DNA of 64,000 nucleotides from Stomoxys calcitrans. Its lineage: Eukaryota; Arthropoda; Insecta; Diptera; Muscidae. Shown here in pieces: positions 35,276-45,900 of the stretch. The notes under the pieces are model-generated. The model had not been told where the DNA came from and made no database searches. It was given only the letters and a program-made list of their open reading frames with translations. The number at the start of each line of letters is the position of its first letter. Position 1 is the first letter of the stretch. Position numbers and translations under genes: made by a program. The DNA lies in the NCBI RefSeq assembly GCF_963082655.1, contig NC_081555.1, forward strand, positions 175,125,896 to 175,189,895. The letters are read 5' to 3'.

Positions 35276-37537
35276 CTTTCTAGGCTAGCAAATTAAAAAC
35301 AAACCAAAACAAAAATCACATGTTCTGCAAATTTTCGCTGGAAGTCTTTCGCGTAATTTTTGCTTGCAAATTTTTAAAAGAGAGTTAATTGGCTCTTACT
35401 CTTGCAAATTTTTACTGGAAAAATTCGCGAACAGTTTTCGCGAAAAATTTTCACCTGTCACAATAGAAAGCAGAGGTGAGTCTTCTGTTCTATCCCAACT
35501 TAAGGCTGGTACTCTATTCGTTTTTCACAGTTCAAAACACATATTTTTCACGGTTACTTTTTTGAAACACTTCAAAAATTCAATGAAAATATAATACTTT
35601 TCAGAATGTTTTCATAAGTAATGAGGGAATGTCCTACTGAATGAAATCAGATTTTTTTTTGCCTCAAAATCTATTATCTAAAAAAAGTAATCACAAAAAA
35701 ATTTTGCGGAAAATGAACATAATACCAGCCAATATGCGCAAAGATTTTAGGATTTGTACTAGATTTGTAGCAGATTGCTTGGTCTTCTTTTCTAGTAACC
35801 ACCACAATTTAGGTACAAAAATGTGTGAAACTGCTATCTTTACTTGCGGTATAATGTTTACATTTTGCAATTTTTCCAGATCTTGGTCTTACGATCTTTG
35901 GTTGCCAACAAAATGCAAAACCGTAGAATCAACCTATGTATCGCAAACTTCCGAGAAAATCGGAACAGGCGTGAATGTTATTAAAATATTACCATAAGTA
36001 ATGCTACTAAATGAAATCAGAGAATTTTTTTGCTTTAAAATCTATTATCTTAAAAGTAATCGGCGAAAAATATCAGAAAAAGCGAACCTAGTACCCGAAT
36101 TAGCAGTATAAGGAAAATACTTGACTTAGGCCTTTCGTTATAAATCTGTTATTTCCAGCTGTATCCACCTGCCATTTGGAGGCAAGATGCATATGAAATT
36201 TTTTCTTCCACAAAAAACCAAAAACTGCATTCTGAAAAAAAATTGAGTTAGGCTTCTTTGATATTAAACCACCGACATGCATCTATGTGATGTTATTGCT
36301 TTGCCTATGGCAAAATAACGGGAATTGCAGTGTTGCTAATTGTGTGTATTACAGCACAGTAGCAGTGAGATGTAATATAGACATTTTGGGTTTTCCTATC
36401 ACATGAATTGAAAAAATGTCAAATATATATTCTTCTGCGCGTTACTGATTCTAGTTAGCTGCAGGTGGTTGAAGTGAGACACGCGAATCAAGGGCTTGAT
36501 AATAGCAGATTGTTTATTTGATCTCTTATGACTCATGGCTTATGGAAAATCACGCAAAGACGTAATTTGTTTATCACCTATGTACCCATGTGGCATAGGA
36601 AGGGTGAATTTTTTGTTTGGTATACTAAACTAAATATAGCTTTGCCAATCACTTTAAAGGAAAAACATGTTTATCGCAATTTCGCCAAAAATATATATAA
36701 AAAACGCATGTTGTTCTAAAAGATAATCATCACGAGATTTCTTTTAAAAAGACAACAACAAAAGTTTGTTTTGATTCATAGGCAAACACAAACTGTAAAC
36801 AAGACTTTACCCCCATGTAAAATGAAATGCGTCACAACGTATGATCGTTTTATTCAAGAGGAATGTAGGAAGGAGGGGCCTGCAATGATTTGTAAGTTTC
36901 CCATCCGCCCATGCTATTAATAAAAGAAAATCCAACATTTTTTGGTTTTGGCGGGTAACAATAGTGATCGGGTTTTTTATTATTCTTTTACTTTCATCAC
37001 CGTCATGAAATGATGATGAAATGCTGGGGGACCATGTGTAATATTGGCACTTTTGTTTTTATGAAAAACATCACACCACATACTATCTTTTTTTTGGCAA
37101 TCGAGTCAATACAATAAAATTCTGACTAAACTTTGCACGAGCAATGGTAAGGCAATCCATATGTATGAATGCATGCTTTGTTCTCGGACCACCATTGTTA
37201 CCCCTTTTTCGATGTTTTATTATGTGTTATAAATCTGATTTTAGTACATATCCTTTTTTTTTGTTTGTTTTCTGTTTTATTCTATAGAACAAAAAACTAT
37301 TGTAAAATTAAAAATACAATAATAATAACTATTTTTTTAAAAACGAAAAATTTGTTTAACTAAAATATTAAACTGATTATTAAACTCAACAAATATACAT
37401 CTTCTTTTTTTATGAAAATTAAGTGCAAGAAATTAAAACATTTCAATCCACAAAATATCGAGAGGAACGCTGTATACAGATGGGAAATTTGTTAAATCTC
37501 CCCCAATTTTCTAACAATATACTGCTGCTCTTAAACT
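35276..37537. other. Unassigned region with a ~370 bp spaced direct repeat
   Basis: Two related segments, 35632-35735 and 36002-36105, share ATGAAATCAGA, then AAAATCTATTATCT and AAAAGTAATC. A 118-codon frame between them (35641-35997) has no recognised motif and is probably repeat-derived. 35300-35460 has several TTTTCGCGAAAAATTTT-like phrases. A TTTATT at 37276 may serve as the minus-strand poly(A) signal of CHCHD2. Confidence 0.35.
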
Positions 37538-40123
37538 TTAGATATGATGTTGAGCTTTGCACTGACGCAAGGCCTCATTGAAACCTTCGCACAATGTCAA
37601 ATCCGATTGTCCTTGAGCACATTGCAAAAACTGTTTAATTTCCCAGCTGCATGGTCCTTGTGGTTCGTTTGCCGGCGAGCCGTATTGTTGAGCTGGTGCA
37701 GCAGCGGCGGGTGCTGGTGCTGCCGCCTCCTTATCACCGGATCCGCTGAAAAGGCTGGTAAGACCATGGCCGACAGTATGTCCAATGGCTGAGCCTACAG
37801 CGACACCACCGGCCGTTGCAGCCATTTGCTGGAACATGGATGGCTGCTGTGGGGCTCCTACAGCAGAGGGAGCAGCCTGCACGGGTGCTGGTGGTTGGGC
37901 TGGAGGAGCTGCGCGAGCTGGGACATTTTGAGATGGTGCTGGTGCAGGAGCACTCCTGTAAAGGCAAAATAAGACGATATATAAATGATAAATATCAAAA
38001 GACCAAGTAAAAAAGAGCAAAGTTGGGCCAGGCTTAATCTTTTATACCCTCCACCATGGATCGCATTTGTCAAGTTCTGTACATGGTTTCTCTTTATAGG
38101 AAGAAATTTAAAAACGAATTATGGTAGGTCAGTCAATAAATGGATAAGAATGGCTTTGCGTAAGATCCAGACCTGTCAAACTGCTGCTCTACGAACTGCA
38201 TTAGGCTCTCCTCCCAGCTCTAATGTGGAACATCCTCCATTGGGATACGAAGATTCTTTCTGTGCAAAGACACAGTTATAGGGTATGTTCTGACTTTGAC
38301 TTTTCCTCTCACATAAACAACAATTTGTTATTATTACGCGAATAAATTGTCAAAATGTCATAAATTGTCATAAGATTTTTTAAATGAATCAATTGAATAA
38401 ATCAAATGTCATTGAACCATAGTGTTTGATAATACCTGACATACCGACAATTTTAGGTACTACAAGCAGCCTTATTTACGACTGCAAATCGGGCAATGTA
38501 TATATAGAAGCTATAGGATTGCAAATTTTGCCCATGAACATTCTACAAAGAACAGGGGCAAACTTCTCACATATCCGCAGTCCGATTCAAGTTTTAAGCT
38601 CAATGATAAGGGGCCTCATTTTTATAGCTGAGTCTGAACGGCGTGGTGCAGTGCGACACCTTCCTTGGCATAGAACCTCACAACAACCGCTGAAATCTTT
38701 TTCTGATGGTCTCGCCAGAATTCGAGCCTAGGCGTTCAGCTTCATGGGCGGACATGCTAATCTCTGCGCTACGGTAGCCTCCAAGCTATAGGATCAGGAA
38801 GTAAAATCGGGAGTTTGCTTTATACGGGTTATGAACCGATTCAGACCATACGTGGATATTGGACGTCGTAGTAGATGTCATTGTTCAAAATTTTAGCAAA
38901 ACGGATAACAAATATACTCATAGGGGCTCAAAATATACAATCGGAGATGGGTTTATATGGAAGCTATATGGGCCGATTCAGACCAAACTTGGTTCGTATG
39001 TTGGAGGTGTTGAAAGTCATTGTGCAAAATAAGAGACACCGAGAACTCAGACTTTTAGGATCTCACGTAGTCATACTGATGGATGAGCCCCTACAGGGGC
39101 TATATCTAAATCTGAGCCGATATGGCCCATTTGCAATCCCCAACGTCCTACATAAATAAGAAGTATCTGTGGAAGTGGCTGGTTCCATCGTTCGACCTCT
39201 ATTATGATATCGACACAGAATGTCAGACGATCAAGAATGTATTTACTCTGTGGGGTCGCAAATCAATATTTCGAGGTGTTACAAGAGAATGGTTAAGTTA
39301 TTACGTTGGACTCCAACGAGAAGCTTAATTAAATTAACACTGTCTGTTCAATCCCAAGGGAATTCGGTTGTATGTACCGGATTGAACCGCTGGGATCCCG
39401 GATTGAACCGCTGGGATCCTTCATCGCAGGGGCTGCCTCCTTAGTGTGCAACACACTACTACAACAGCAACAGACATTTTTCCCAGAAAGTATTTCAGAC
39501 GTCGAAAGCTTTCCATGAAAATGTAAAGCCAACGTAAGGTATTCCTAGAACGGCGCAATATATAAATGTATCCAGAATTTAAATCACTAGGTATTGTTGC
39601 TTACTACATATTGCCATATTTTGCGTATTGGATGTTTACACAATGCTATTAACAGCATTGATAACGTGTTTTTTATTAGGTTTCGGAAAAGGTCAATCAA
39701 AGCGAGGAGTAACTTAATACTCGTGTATTAAGCTATTTTTTTCAATTAAAATAGATAGCCCTTGTCATTCGAGAATAACTTCAATCAAACATCGAGTAAC
39801 GTCCACATTATAGTTTGCAAATTTATTTTCTTTTTGCTTATAGATTATCGTAACACTCACATTCACATTGAAGGTTATGTAACGAAAAAAAAATTAATTT
39901 CATCATTTTCCGAAATTTTTGTAGTTTTTATCACAAATTTCCCATATGGGGAAAAAAAATTAAATATATTTGCAGTGCTGTGCTATTTAGGACTCAGAAA
40001 AATCTAGGAGGATGGAAAAAGATCCAGGACCTTTGGACTTTTCAATTATTTTTTCATCTAAAATTTAATTACTTACCTTCTTGAGGCTGGTGGGGGGCTT
40101 GCAGAACGTCCACGTCTAACCAT
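37538..40123 (-). CDS. CHCHD2: CHCHD2-like twin CX9C mitochondrial protein
   Basis: Exon 1 is 40077-40123 (ATG at 40123) and exon 2 is 37538-37955. The intron has GTAAGT and TTTACAG ends, and the frame is kept across AG/G. The product is 154 residues, close to human CHCHD2 (151). The N-terminus [16 protein letters not shown] is basic, as for mitochondrial targeting. A Pro/Ala-rich stretch follows, then a Gly/Ala hydrophobic segment ([14 protein letters not shown], ~residues 75-90). The CHCH domain has cysteines in [11 protein letters not shown] and [11 protein letters not shown], each CX9C. The family is imported by the MIA40 route, acts at MICOS and respiratory complexes, and can act in the nucleus. 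CHCHD10 is the closest alternative. The intron holds a LINE fragment, a SINE, an R-family piece and a short retroposon. Confidence 0.92.
38039..38280 (+). mobile_element. R-family end plus LINE C-terminal fragment
   Basis: 38039-38070 reads TTTTATACCCTCCACCATGG, an R-family terminus. From ~38155 the plus frame reads [18 protein letters not shown], then VEHPPLG, the pattern after the reverse-transcriptase thumb in Jockey-type LINEs (LQ-x-x-Q-NAALR-x-x-x-G, then EHLH). It is a dead fragment inside the CHCHD2 intron. Confidence 0.5.
38519..38787 (-). repeat. tRNA-derived SINE, copy A
   Basis: Read on the minus strand it starts GGAGGCTACCGTAGCGCAGA (A box), then a B-box-like CTAGGCTCGAATTCTGGCG. 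The GGCATAAAA-type body with TTATCATTGAGCTT follows, and it ends at ATGGGCAAAATTTGCAA. Length is about 269 bp. Confidence 0.75.
38800..39300 (+). repeat. R-family fragment, copy 10
   Basis: TTATGAACCGATTCAGACCA, TGGCCCATTTGCAATCCCCA and ATATTTCGAGGTGTTACAAG are the same outer phrases as copies 4 and 8. The terminus is missing. Confidence 0.6.
39349..39472 (+). mobile_element. Short retroposon, second copy with internal duplication
   Basis: It begins CAATCCCAAGGGAATTCGG and ends CTACTACAACAGCAACA, as at 23530. The phrase CCGGATTGAACCGCTGGGAT occurs twice in a row (39379-39418), an internal 21 bp duplication. No clear target duplication is visible. Confidence 0.65.
39473..40076. other. Remainder of CHCHD2 intron
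   Basis: AT-rich. The 81-codon plus frame at 39762 has no recognised motif. Nothing else seen. Confidence 0.3.
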
Positions 40124-40640
40124 TTTTATAAGATTTGTTTATAAACTGTTTAACTTGTGTTAAAGGTTCAATTAAGTTATGCACTTGAAATTTTTTTCAC
40201 CAAGTTCACGATGTTGTTGTCGCTTTGAGTTTTTGTTTCTGTTTGGCAACTTCGGCTTCAATTTCTTTATATTCTTTAATTTTCGAAATACCAGAAATTT
40301 CGAATGGCTTGTCATGCCACGATTATTGGTAACCGATTACATTTTTATGTCAAATACATTTTATTAAGGTTGGTTTACACCATTAGATAAATCTATAGGA
40401 TTGCTATGATAGATGATTATGCATATATACAATATATTCAGGTAGTGGCAGTTGCCCAACAACAAAATATTGAGTTCCAAATTAAGTGATTAGTGTAACT
40501 CTGATTTTGAGTATGTCACTTGTTCGGGTCATTTTTCGTTGTTTGTATATGCGGAAAAGTAGTATTCTGCTTACTGTGAGGAAAATTACAAAAAAAGCAA
40601 AGTGGCAACACTTGAAATCATTGACGCCATGATTTTTGTC
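40124..40640. promoter_or_regulatory. Region upstream of CHCHD2
   Basis: Contains the presumed CHCHD2 promoter on the minus strand and, at 40424-40510, a piece related to the repeat at 26135-26350. No core promoter motif is convincing. Confidence 0.3.
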
Positions 40641-40875
40641 AGGATTCACTGAATAAGGTTAAGCCAAGCGATCAGCCGATATACTTTTTTTTAATATTTG
40701 GCAGTACTTGGCATTGAGGATGTCAACTTGTTCTCTTTTTACATTCATTCTTTGTTTACGTTTTCTCCTATATGATGACATTTTCAATCGTCAGATTTGA
40801 CATCCTTAATGATGTTTATGGGGCCTATCCACTTTGTGTTTTTGCATGTGACCTAACCTTCTATTAGTGAATCCT
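40641..40875. mobile_element. MITE B, copy 2 (235 bp)
   Basis: AGGATTCACTGAATAAGGTTA at the left and TAACCTTCTATTAGTGAATCCT at the right form the terminal inverted repeats. GATTTTTGT occurs on both flanks (40631-40639 and just after 40875), a probable 9 bp target duplication. A partial third copy (ACTTGGCATTAGGTATGTCA) begins at ~40966. Confidence 0.8.
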
Positions 40876-41042
40876 GGATTTTTGTATGTGTTATTAATTT
40901 CATTGGTTCATTTTTCTTTATTTATTTGCAAAAAAATAAATTTAATAGACAAAATAACAAATACTGCACTTGGCATTAGGTATGTCAGCTCATTCTCTTT
41001 TAATATTCTTTCTTTGTTTAAGTTTTCTCCTTTTTGATGCAA

Positions 41043-41281
41043 GGCGGATTTAAATAGGTGGTCTCTCGGGAACAGCCGTTAACAGCTGGCCAGGTTTGAC
41101 GGTATTAAATGACAGATTTTTCTTTGCATTCTCTTTGTTGTTATCTTCTTTCTCGCATATTCTCTGCTCATGTACGCAAATTTCTTTGCGTGTGTTGGCA
41201 TCAGCTTGATGACAAGATGGCCGTTTTCACCAAATGATTTGTGGTTGTTGTACAAATGAGACCACCTTTAATTGTTTCGCC
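41043..41281. mobile_element. MITE C, intact copy (239 bp)
   Basis: The left end GGCGGATTTAAATAGGTGGT is the inverse of the right end CCACCTTTAATTGTTTCGCC (about 23 bp of inverted repeat). GAACAGCCGTTAACAGCTGG is internal. No coding sequence. The second copy, interrupted, is at 26873-27567. Confidence 0.65.
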
Positions 41282-41556
41282 ATGGGAGCAAACCAAGATT
41301 TGCAACGGGATGCGTTATTCTGTGCTGCCACAGGTAAGCATTGTTTTGTAGTCATTAAAGTTAAAAATGGTTTAACTTTTGCAGGTTGATTTTTTGACAT
41401 TTGTTTGCAGAGTTTCATTTTTCAACGCTTATTTTCTATAGGCCTTTAGGATTTACAAAAAAATTGTAAGATTAAACAAGGAAATAAAAAAAAGAATGAA
41501 TAAAAAATCAAGAAACAAAAATTTGTCATCTTTTTAGTTAGCTCCAAGAGTAAATA

Positions 41557-41793
41557 TTGGGTTGCCCAAAAAGTAATTGCGGATTTTTTTAAAAGAAAGT
41601 AAATGCATTTTTAATAAAGCTTAGAATGAACTCTAATCAAATATACATTTTTACACCTTTTTTCTAAAGCAAGCTAAAAGTAACAGCTGATAACTGACAG
41701 AAGAAAGAATGCAATTACAGAGTCACAAGCTGTGAAAAAATTTGTCAACGCCGACTATGTGAAAAATCCGCAATTACTTTTTGGGCAACCCAA
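41557..41793. mobile_element. Mariner-derived MITE (237 bp)
   Basis: Complete terminal repeats and TA flanks, with an interior nearly identical to the copies at 3813 and 45279. Confidence 0.9.
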
Positions 41794-42992
41794 TATTGTT
41801 TATCATAGTACCGACCTTAAATGTTGAAAGAGCTACAAAATATTAAATCCACGTCATCTAATTTTATAAAACGAAAACAGATAATTGAGCCGTTTAAACA
41901 GACTTTAACGAACAATGTAAAGGTGGATTAAATGTAGCATTACCAAAACCAGGGTTCGAATCATGGGGCCGAACTACCATATATGTTATCGAGTGCTCTT
42001 TCGTATTGAATGAAATTTCACCTCGTGCTTAATGGGTGTTATACCACATGTATATACATTTTTATGCCCAAGTTTTTTATAAACAATGCTCGATTAAAAT
42101 ATTTGCGTTCTTAAATTTCAAAAATTTGCGTTCAACAATGAGTTAGTACATAATTCACAATAGAGAGATTTCGAACGATTTTACTCGTTCACATATTTGC
42201 GGTAATTCGGCCCAGCAATTATAATCGTGATAAATAAACGGCAATGCGATACATGCTTGCATGTCCGAAAAATTCGCTTACAAGCCAAAAATAACACGCT
42301 TAATAACTATTTGACCGTTGTTTTTGGTGTCTAAACGGATGTTGCTATTTCTTTAACAAATAAAAGTTGCATATAGGCAACCCTACATGCGACGTCATCG
42401 ATAAATGTCAAAAGTGTTTTTATATTTTTTTGGTCAGATTGGATTTTGTGAGTGATGCAATTGTTTATTTATTGGGCAGATCATCAATTGGCCGAAAACT
42501 AGTGAAAGTGATTATACATTAACAATCCCTGCTTACCGCGACTCGATCCACATGCATTAAAATGTTACCCTAGTCCGCAGATTGGACAAAAATCGGTCCA
42601 AAAGGGGAAAAGTCTGTATGTGTGCATCAGCGGCCGGAAAAACATCGCAAGTGCGTTTTTAAAGTGGATACATGCGAACGATACAAATCACGACAAATAA
42701 AGGTTAACAATCGTTGATGAACTTCGAGTGAAAAACAAAAATCATTCGATTTTATCAAAACGAAAAGATCAGTGGCGTTAAATTGCGGGCCAATATACAC
42801 ACATATGTATAAATATAACCTAGAAAATAGTTTTCAGACAACAGCATAGTAGAAAAAATGTAAATGTCGTTTTGTTTGTTGCATATTCAACAACCTTGAG
42901 GAAAAGTAAGTGCCGCAAAAGTGAGTGCATACCTGCATACTTTGTTAAATAATCAGCAACGAATTCGGAATTAGTATCAGTACTTATCCAAA
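41794..42992. promoter_or_regulatory. Region upstream of mitoguardin
   Basis: Presumed promoter and 5' leader of mitoguardin. CAGGGTTCGAATCATGG at ~41950 resembles a tRNA B box but lacks an A box at the right distance. No other feature is seen. Confidence 0.3.
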
Positions 42993-45900
42993 ATGTTCTG
43001 TCTTCCGGCCAAATGGTCCGACATACGTATCTTCCCGGCACGTATGTCCACCACACAAAAGGTAAGAAATCCAAAAAAAAAAACATTTTAACTAAATTTT
43101 AAGTGGAAAATGAAATCGGCTTGAAAATAATGGGAACATTGATATTCTAGTTTTCATGATGTAAGTTATTGATAAGGTTTGATTTTGCAAACAATTTGTA
43201 GGTGCACATACCAATGAGGTTTGCTAAAATATGGCTCAGTATCTGGGGGCAAAAAATTTTTATTGTTTTGATATATCGCTTTAAGCTCTTGAAACTATAG
43301 TAGTTAAATTTTGTAAAAAAAGCTTTTTTTGGAAATATTTATGCAAGTCATGTGTGTATATTTTATGCATTAAGGATTAGATAAGCTTAGCTTACAAGTT
43401 GCAGTAAATACTTTCAGGTAAAATATGCCCATGAACATTCCAATAAGGAACAGGGGTAAGCTTCTCACTTAGCAATGAGTGCTGTCCGATTGAAGTTTAA
43501 TCTCAATAAGGGGGCTTCTTTTTATAGCCAAATCGGAACGGCGTGCCGCAGTGCGACATCTGTTTGGGAAGAGGCTGCCATACCAATTTTCAAATGGCAT
43601 AGTTCCTCATAAATATCGCCAGGCTTTCAACATGCTAACCTCTGCGCTACGGTGGCCTCCGCTTACATGTATCAAGAATAAAGTTCCCGGCACGGGATAG
43701 CTGCGAGCACAGGCTGGAACATTGAGGTTCGATCTGTGTGGTTTTCATTGCAGTCACGAAGAGCTTAGCGGCAAGCTACCGTCCACAGGTTGCGGATAGT
43801 GGAATGCTCCATACAGAGTAGCTGCAACGGCAGTCGCGGACAATCGGCGGTATAGAGCGGAGAGTCTCAGTGAGAGGGCGGGCGGCATCGACGCTTGTAT
43901 AAATATTGAGTGCCTATGATGCTCGATATATTGGGTTGCCCAAAAAGTAATTGTCTGTAATATAGTAGTAATATAGTCGCCGTTGACAAATTTTTTCAAC
44001 TGCTTGTGACTCTGTAATTGCTTTCTTTCTTCTGTCAGTTATCAGCTGTTACTTTTAGCTTGCTTTAGAAAAAAAGTGCGCGAAATTTTGTTTACATTTG
44101 TTTGTTTGGCGTCAATTTTAATATGGGTACCACATGTATTGAAAGAAATTCATTTAACAAACCGAATCAACGCTTGTGATATGCACCTTAAACGCAATGA
44201 ATTCGATCCGTTTTTAAAACGAATCATAACTGGAGATGAAAAATGGATTGTTTACAACAACTTTATTCGAAAACGATCATGGTCCAAGCATGGTGAACCA
44301 GCTCAAACCACTTCAAAGGCTAATATCCACCAAAAGAAGGTTATGCTGTCTGTTTGGTGGGATTGGAAGGGTGTGGTATATTTTGAGCTCATTCTAAGTT
44401 CTAAGTTCTAAGCTCATTAAAGTTCATTCTAAGCTTTATTAAAAGTGCATTTACTTTCTTTTAAAAAATCCGCAATTACTTTTTAGGCAACCCAATAGCA
44501 AGGTGATGGGTTATTGGCACCTATAAATAACTAATGGCGAGCCTGTTCCCGCGGCGAACGGTCTCTTGGACCCGATTGAGCTTGCTCAGCTACAGGAGCT
44601 TGACGAGGATCGCCACCTCCACATGAAAATGTGGCTACTTTATTTTTGTTGAAAAGTTTGGCATTTTCATTGTTGGCCCTCTTATAACGTTTTCTAGTAG
44701 GACATAAAAAAACCACTCTATATACCGTTTCTTGTCTAAAAGCTAGTTTTTGCCAAAATTACTTTTCTAAAGACCCTTCTAAGTTTAATTTCTATAACAA
44801 TTTTTTTTATAAAAGCTTGCCGCGTTGACTAAGGAAAAAAATTAACGCAAAGGCCATGGAGGGGAGTTGGAGTTTGTTTGAAGAGAAATTGCTCATAAAA
44901 AACTTACAGCAAACAATGTGGTAGTAGTAGTTGAGATTTCACATACGATTTGTGCTTATTATCTCAACTATAAGTACTACGAACAACAGGCTGTGAACTG
45001 TAGGCCAGTCAGACGGACGGACATAGTTCACGATGGTGTCAATGGATAAAGAAACCCAATTATCGAAACGCGTCCACCAGTGGAGTGACATGTGTTCTGC
45101 CTTGTCTGAGGAACTGGCAATTTATTTTCTTCAAGACTCATTTAACAATATCTCTTTTGGGGTTTGCATTCGCTTGGTTATTAAGCTGGACTTGAAAAAC
45201 AATGAAACTGTTATTGACTTGCATGACCCAGCCGGGTCAAAAAGTAAAAAGCAAAACAGATAAAAACAGTTAATAATATTGGGTTGCCCAAAAAGTAATT
45301 GCGGATTTTTGAAAAGAAAGTAAATGCATTTTTAATAAAACTTAGAATGAACTTTAATCAAATATACATTTTTTACACTTTTTTTCTAAAGCAAGCTAAA
45401 AGTAACAGCTGATAACTGACAGAAGAAAGAATGCAATTACAGAGTCACAAGCTGTGAAAAAATTTGTCAACGTCGACTATATGAAAAATCCGCAATTACT
45501 TTTTGGGCAACCCAATAATTTTAATTGAAAGTTTTGTTACAATTTTATTTTTATGGAAAAGTGTCGTCTTCCGCTGAAATCTTGTGTGTTTAGACAGACA
45601 TTTGCCATTTTGAATACATCTAAGCTGATCAGTTAAACAATCTATATTATTATCAGAGATTAAATCTGAAGGGACGCAACTTTTGTGTCCCTAAACCACA
45701 AATGCGAAAATACGGAGGATTGTGGTTAAACACCTCTATTTTTGCTTGAGTCACTTAGTCCTCTCGTCAATCTGGAGTTGTTAGTTGCCTGAACTGGCTG
45801 ACTGGAAGGTACTGTCACCGTTTAGAGTTTTTCCTGTTCTGCCTGATTTCCGTTTAGACGTTTAAATAAGGCGTTTCTAATGATCGTATTTTAATACCCA

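Noticed and set aside
37544..37792. 82-codon plus frame antisense to CHCHD2 exon 2
   Set aside because: Antisense shadow of the conserved CHCH coding sequence; no independent support.
41940..41965. B-box-like GGTTCGAATC suggesting a tRNA gene
   Set aside because: No A box at the proper distance and no acceptor-stem pairing.
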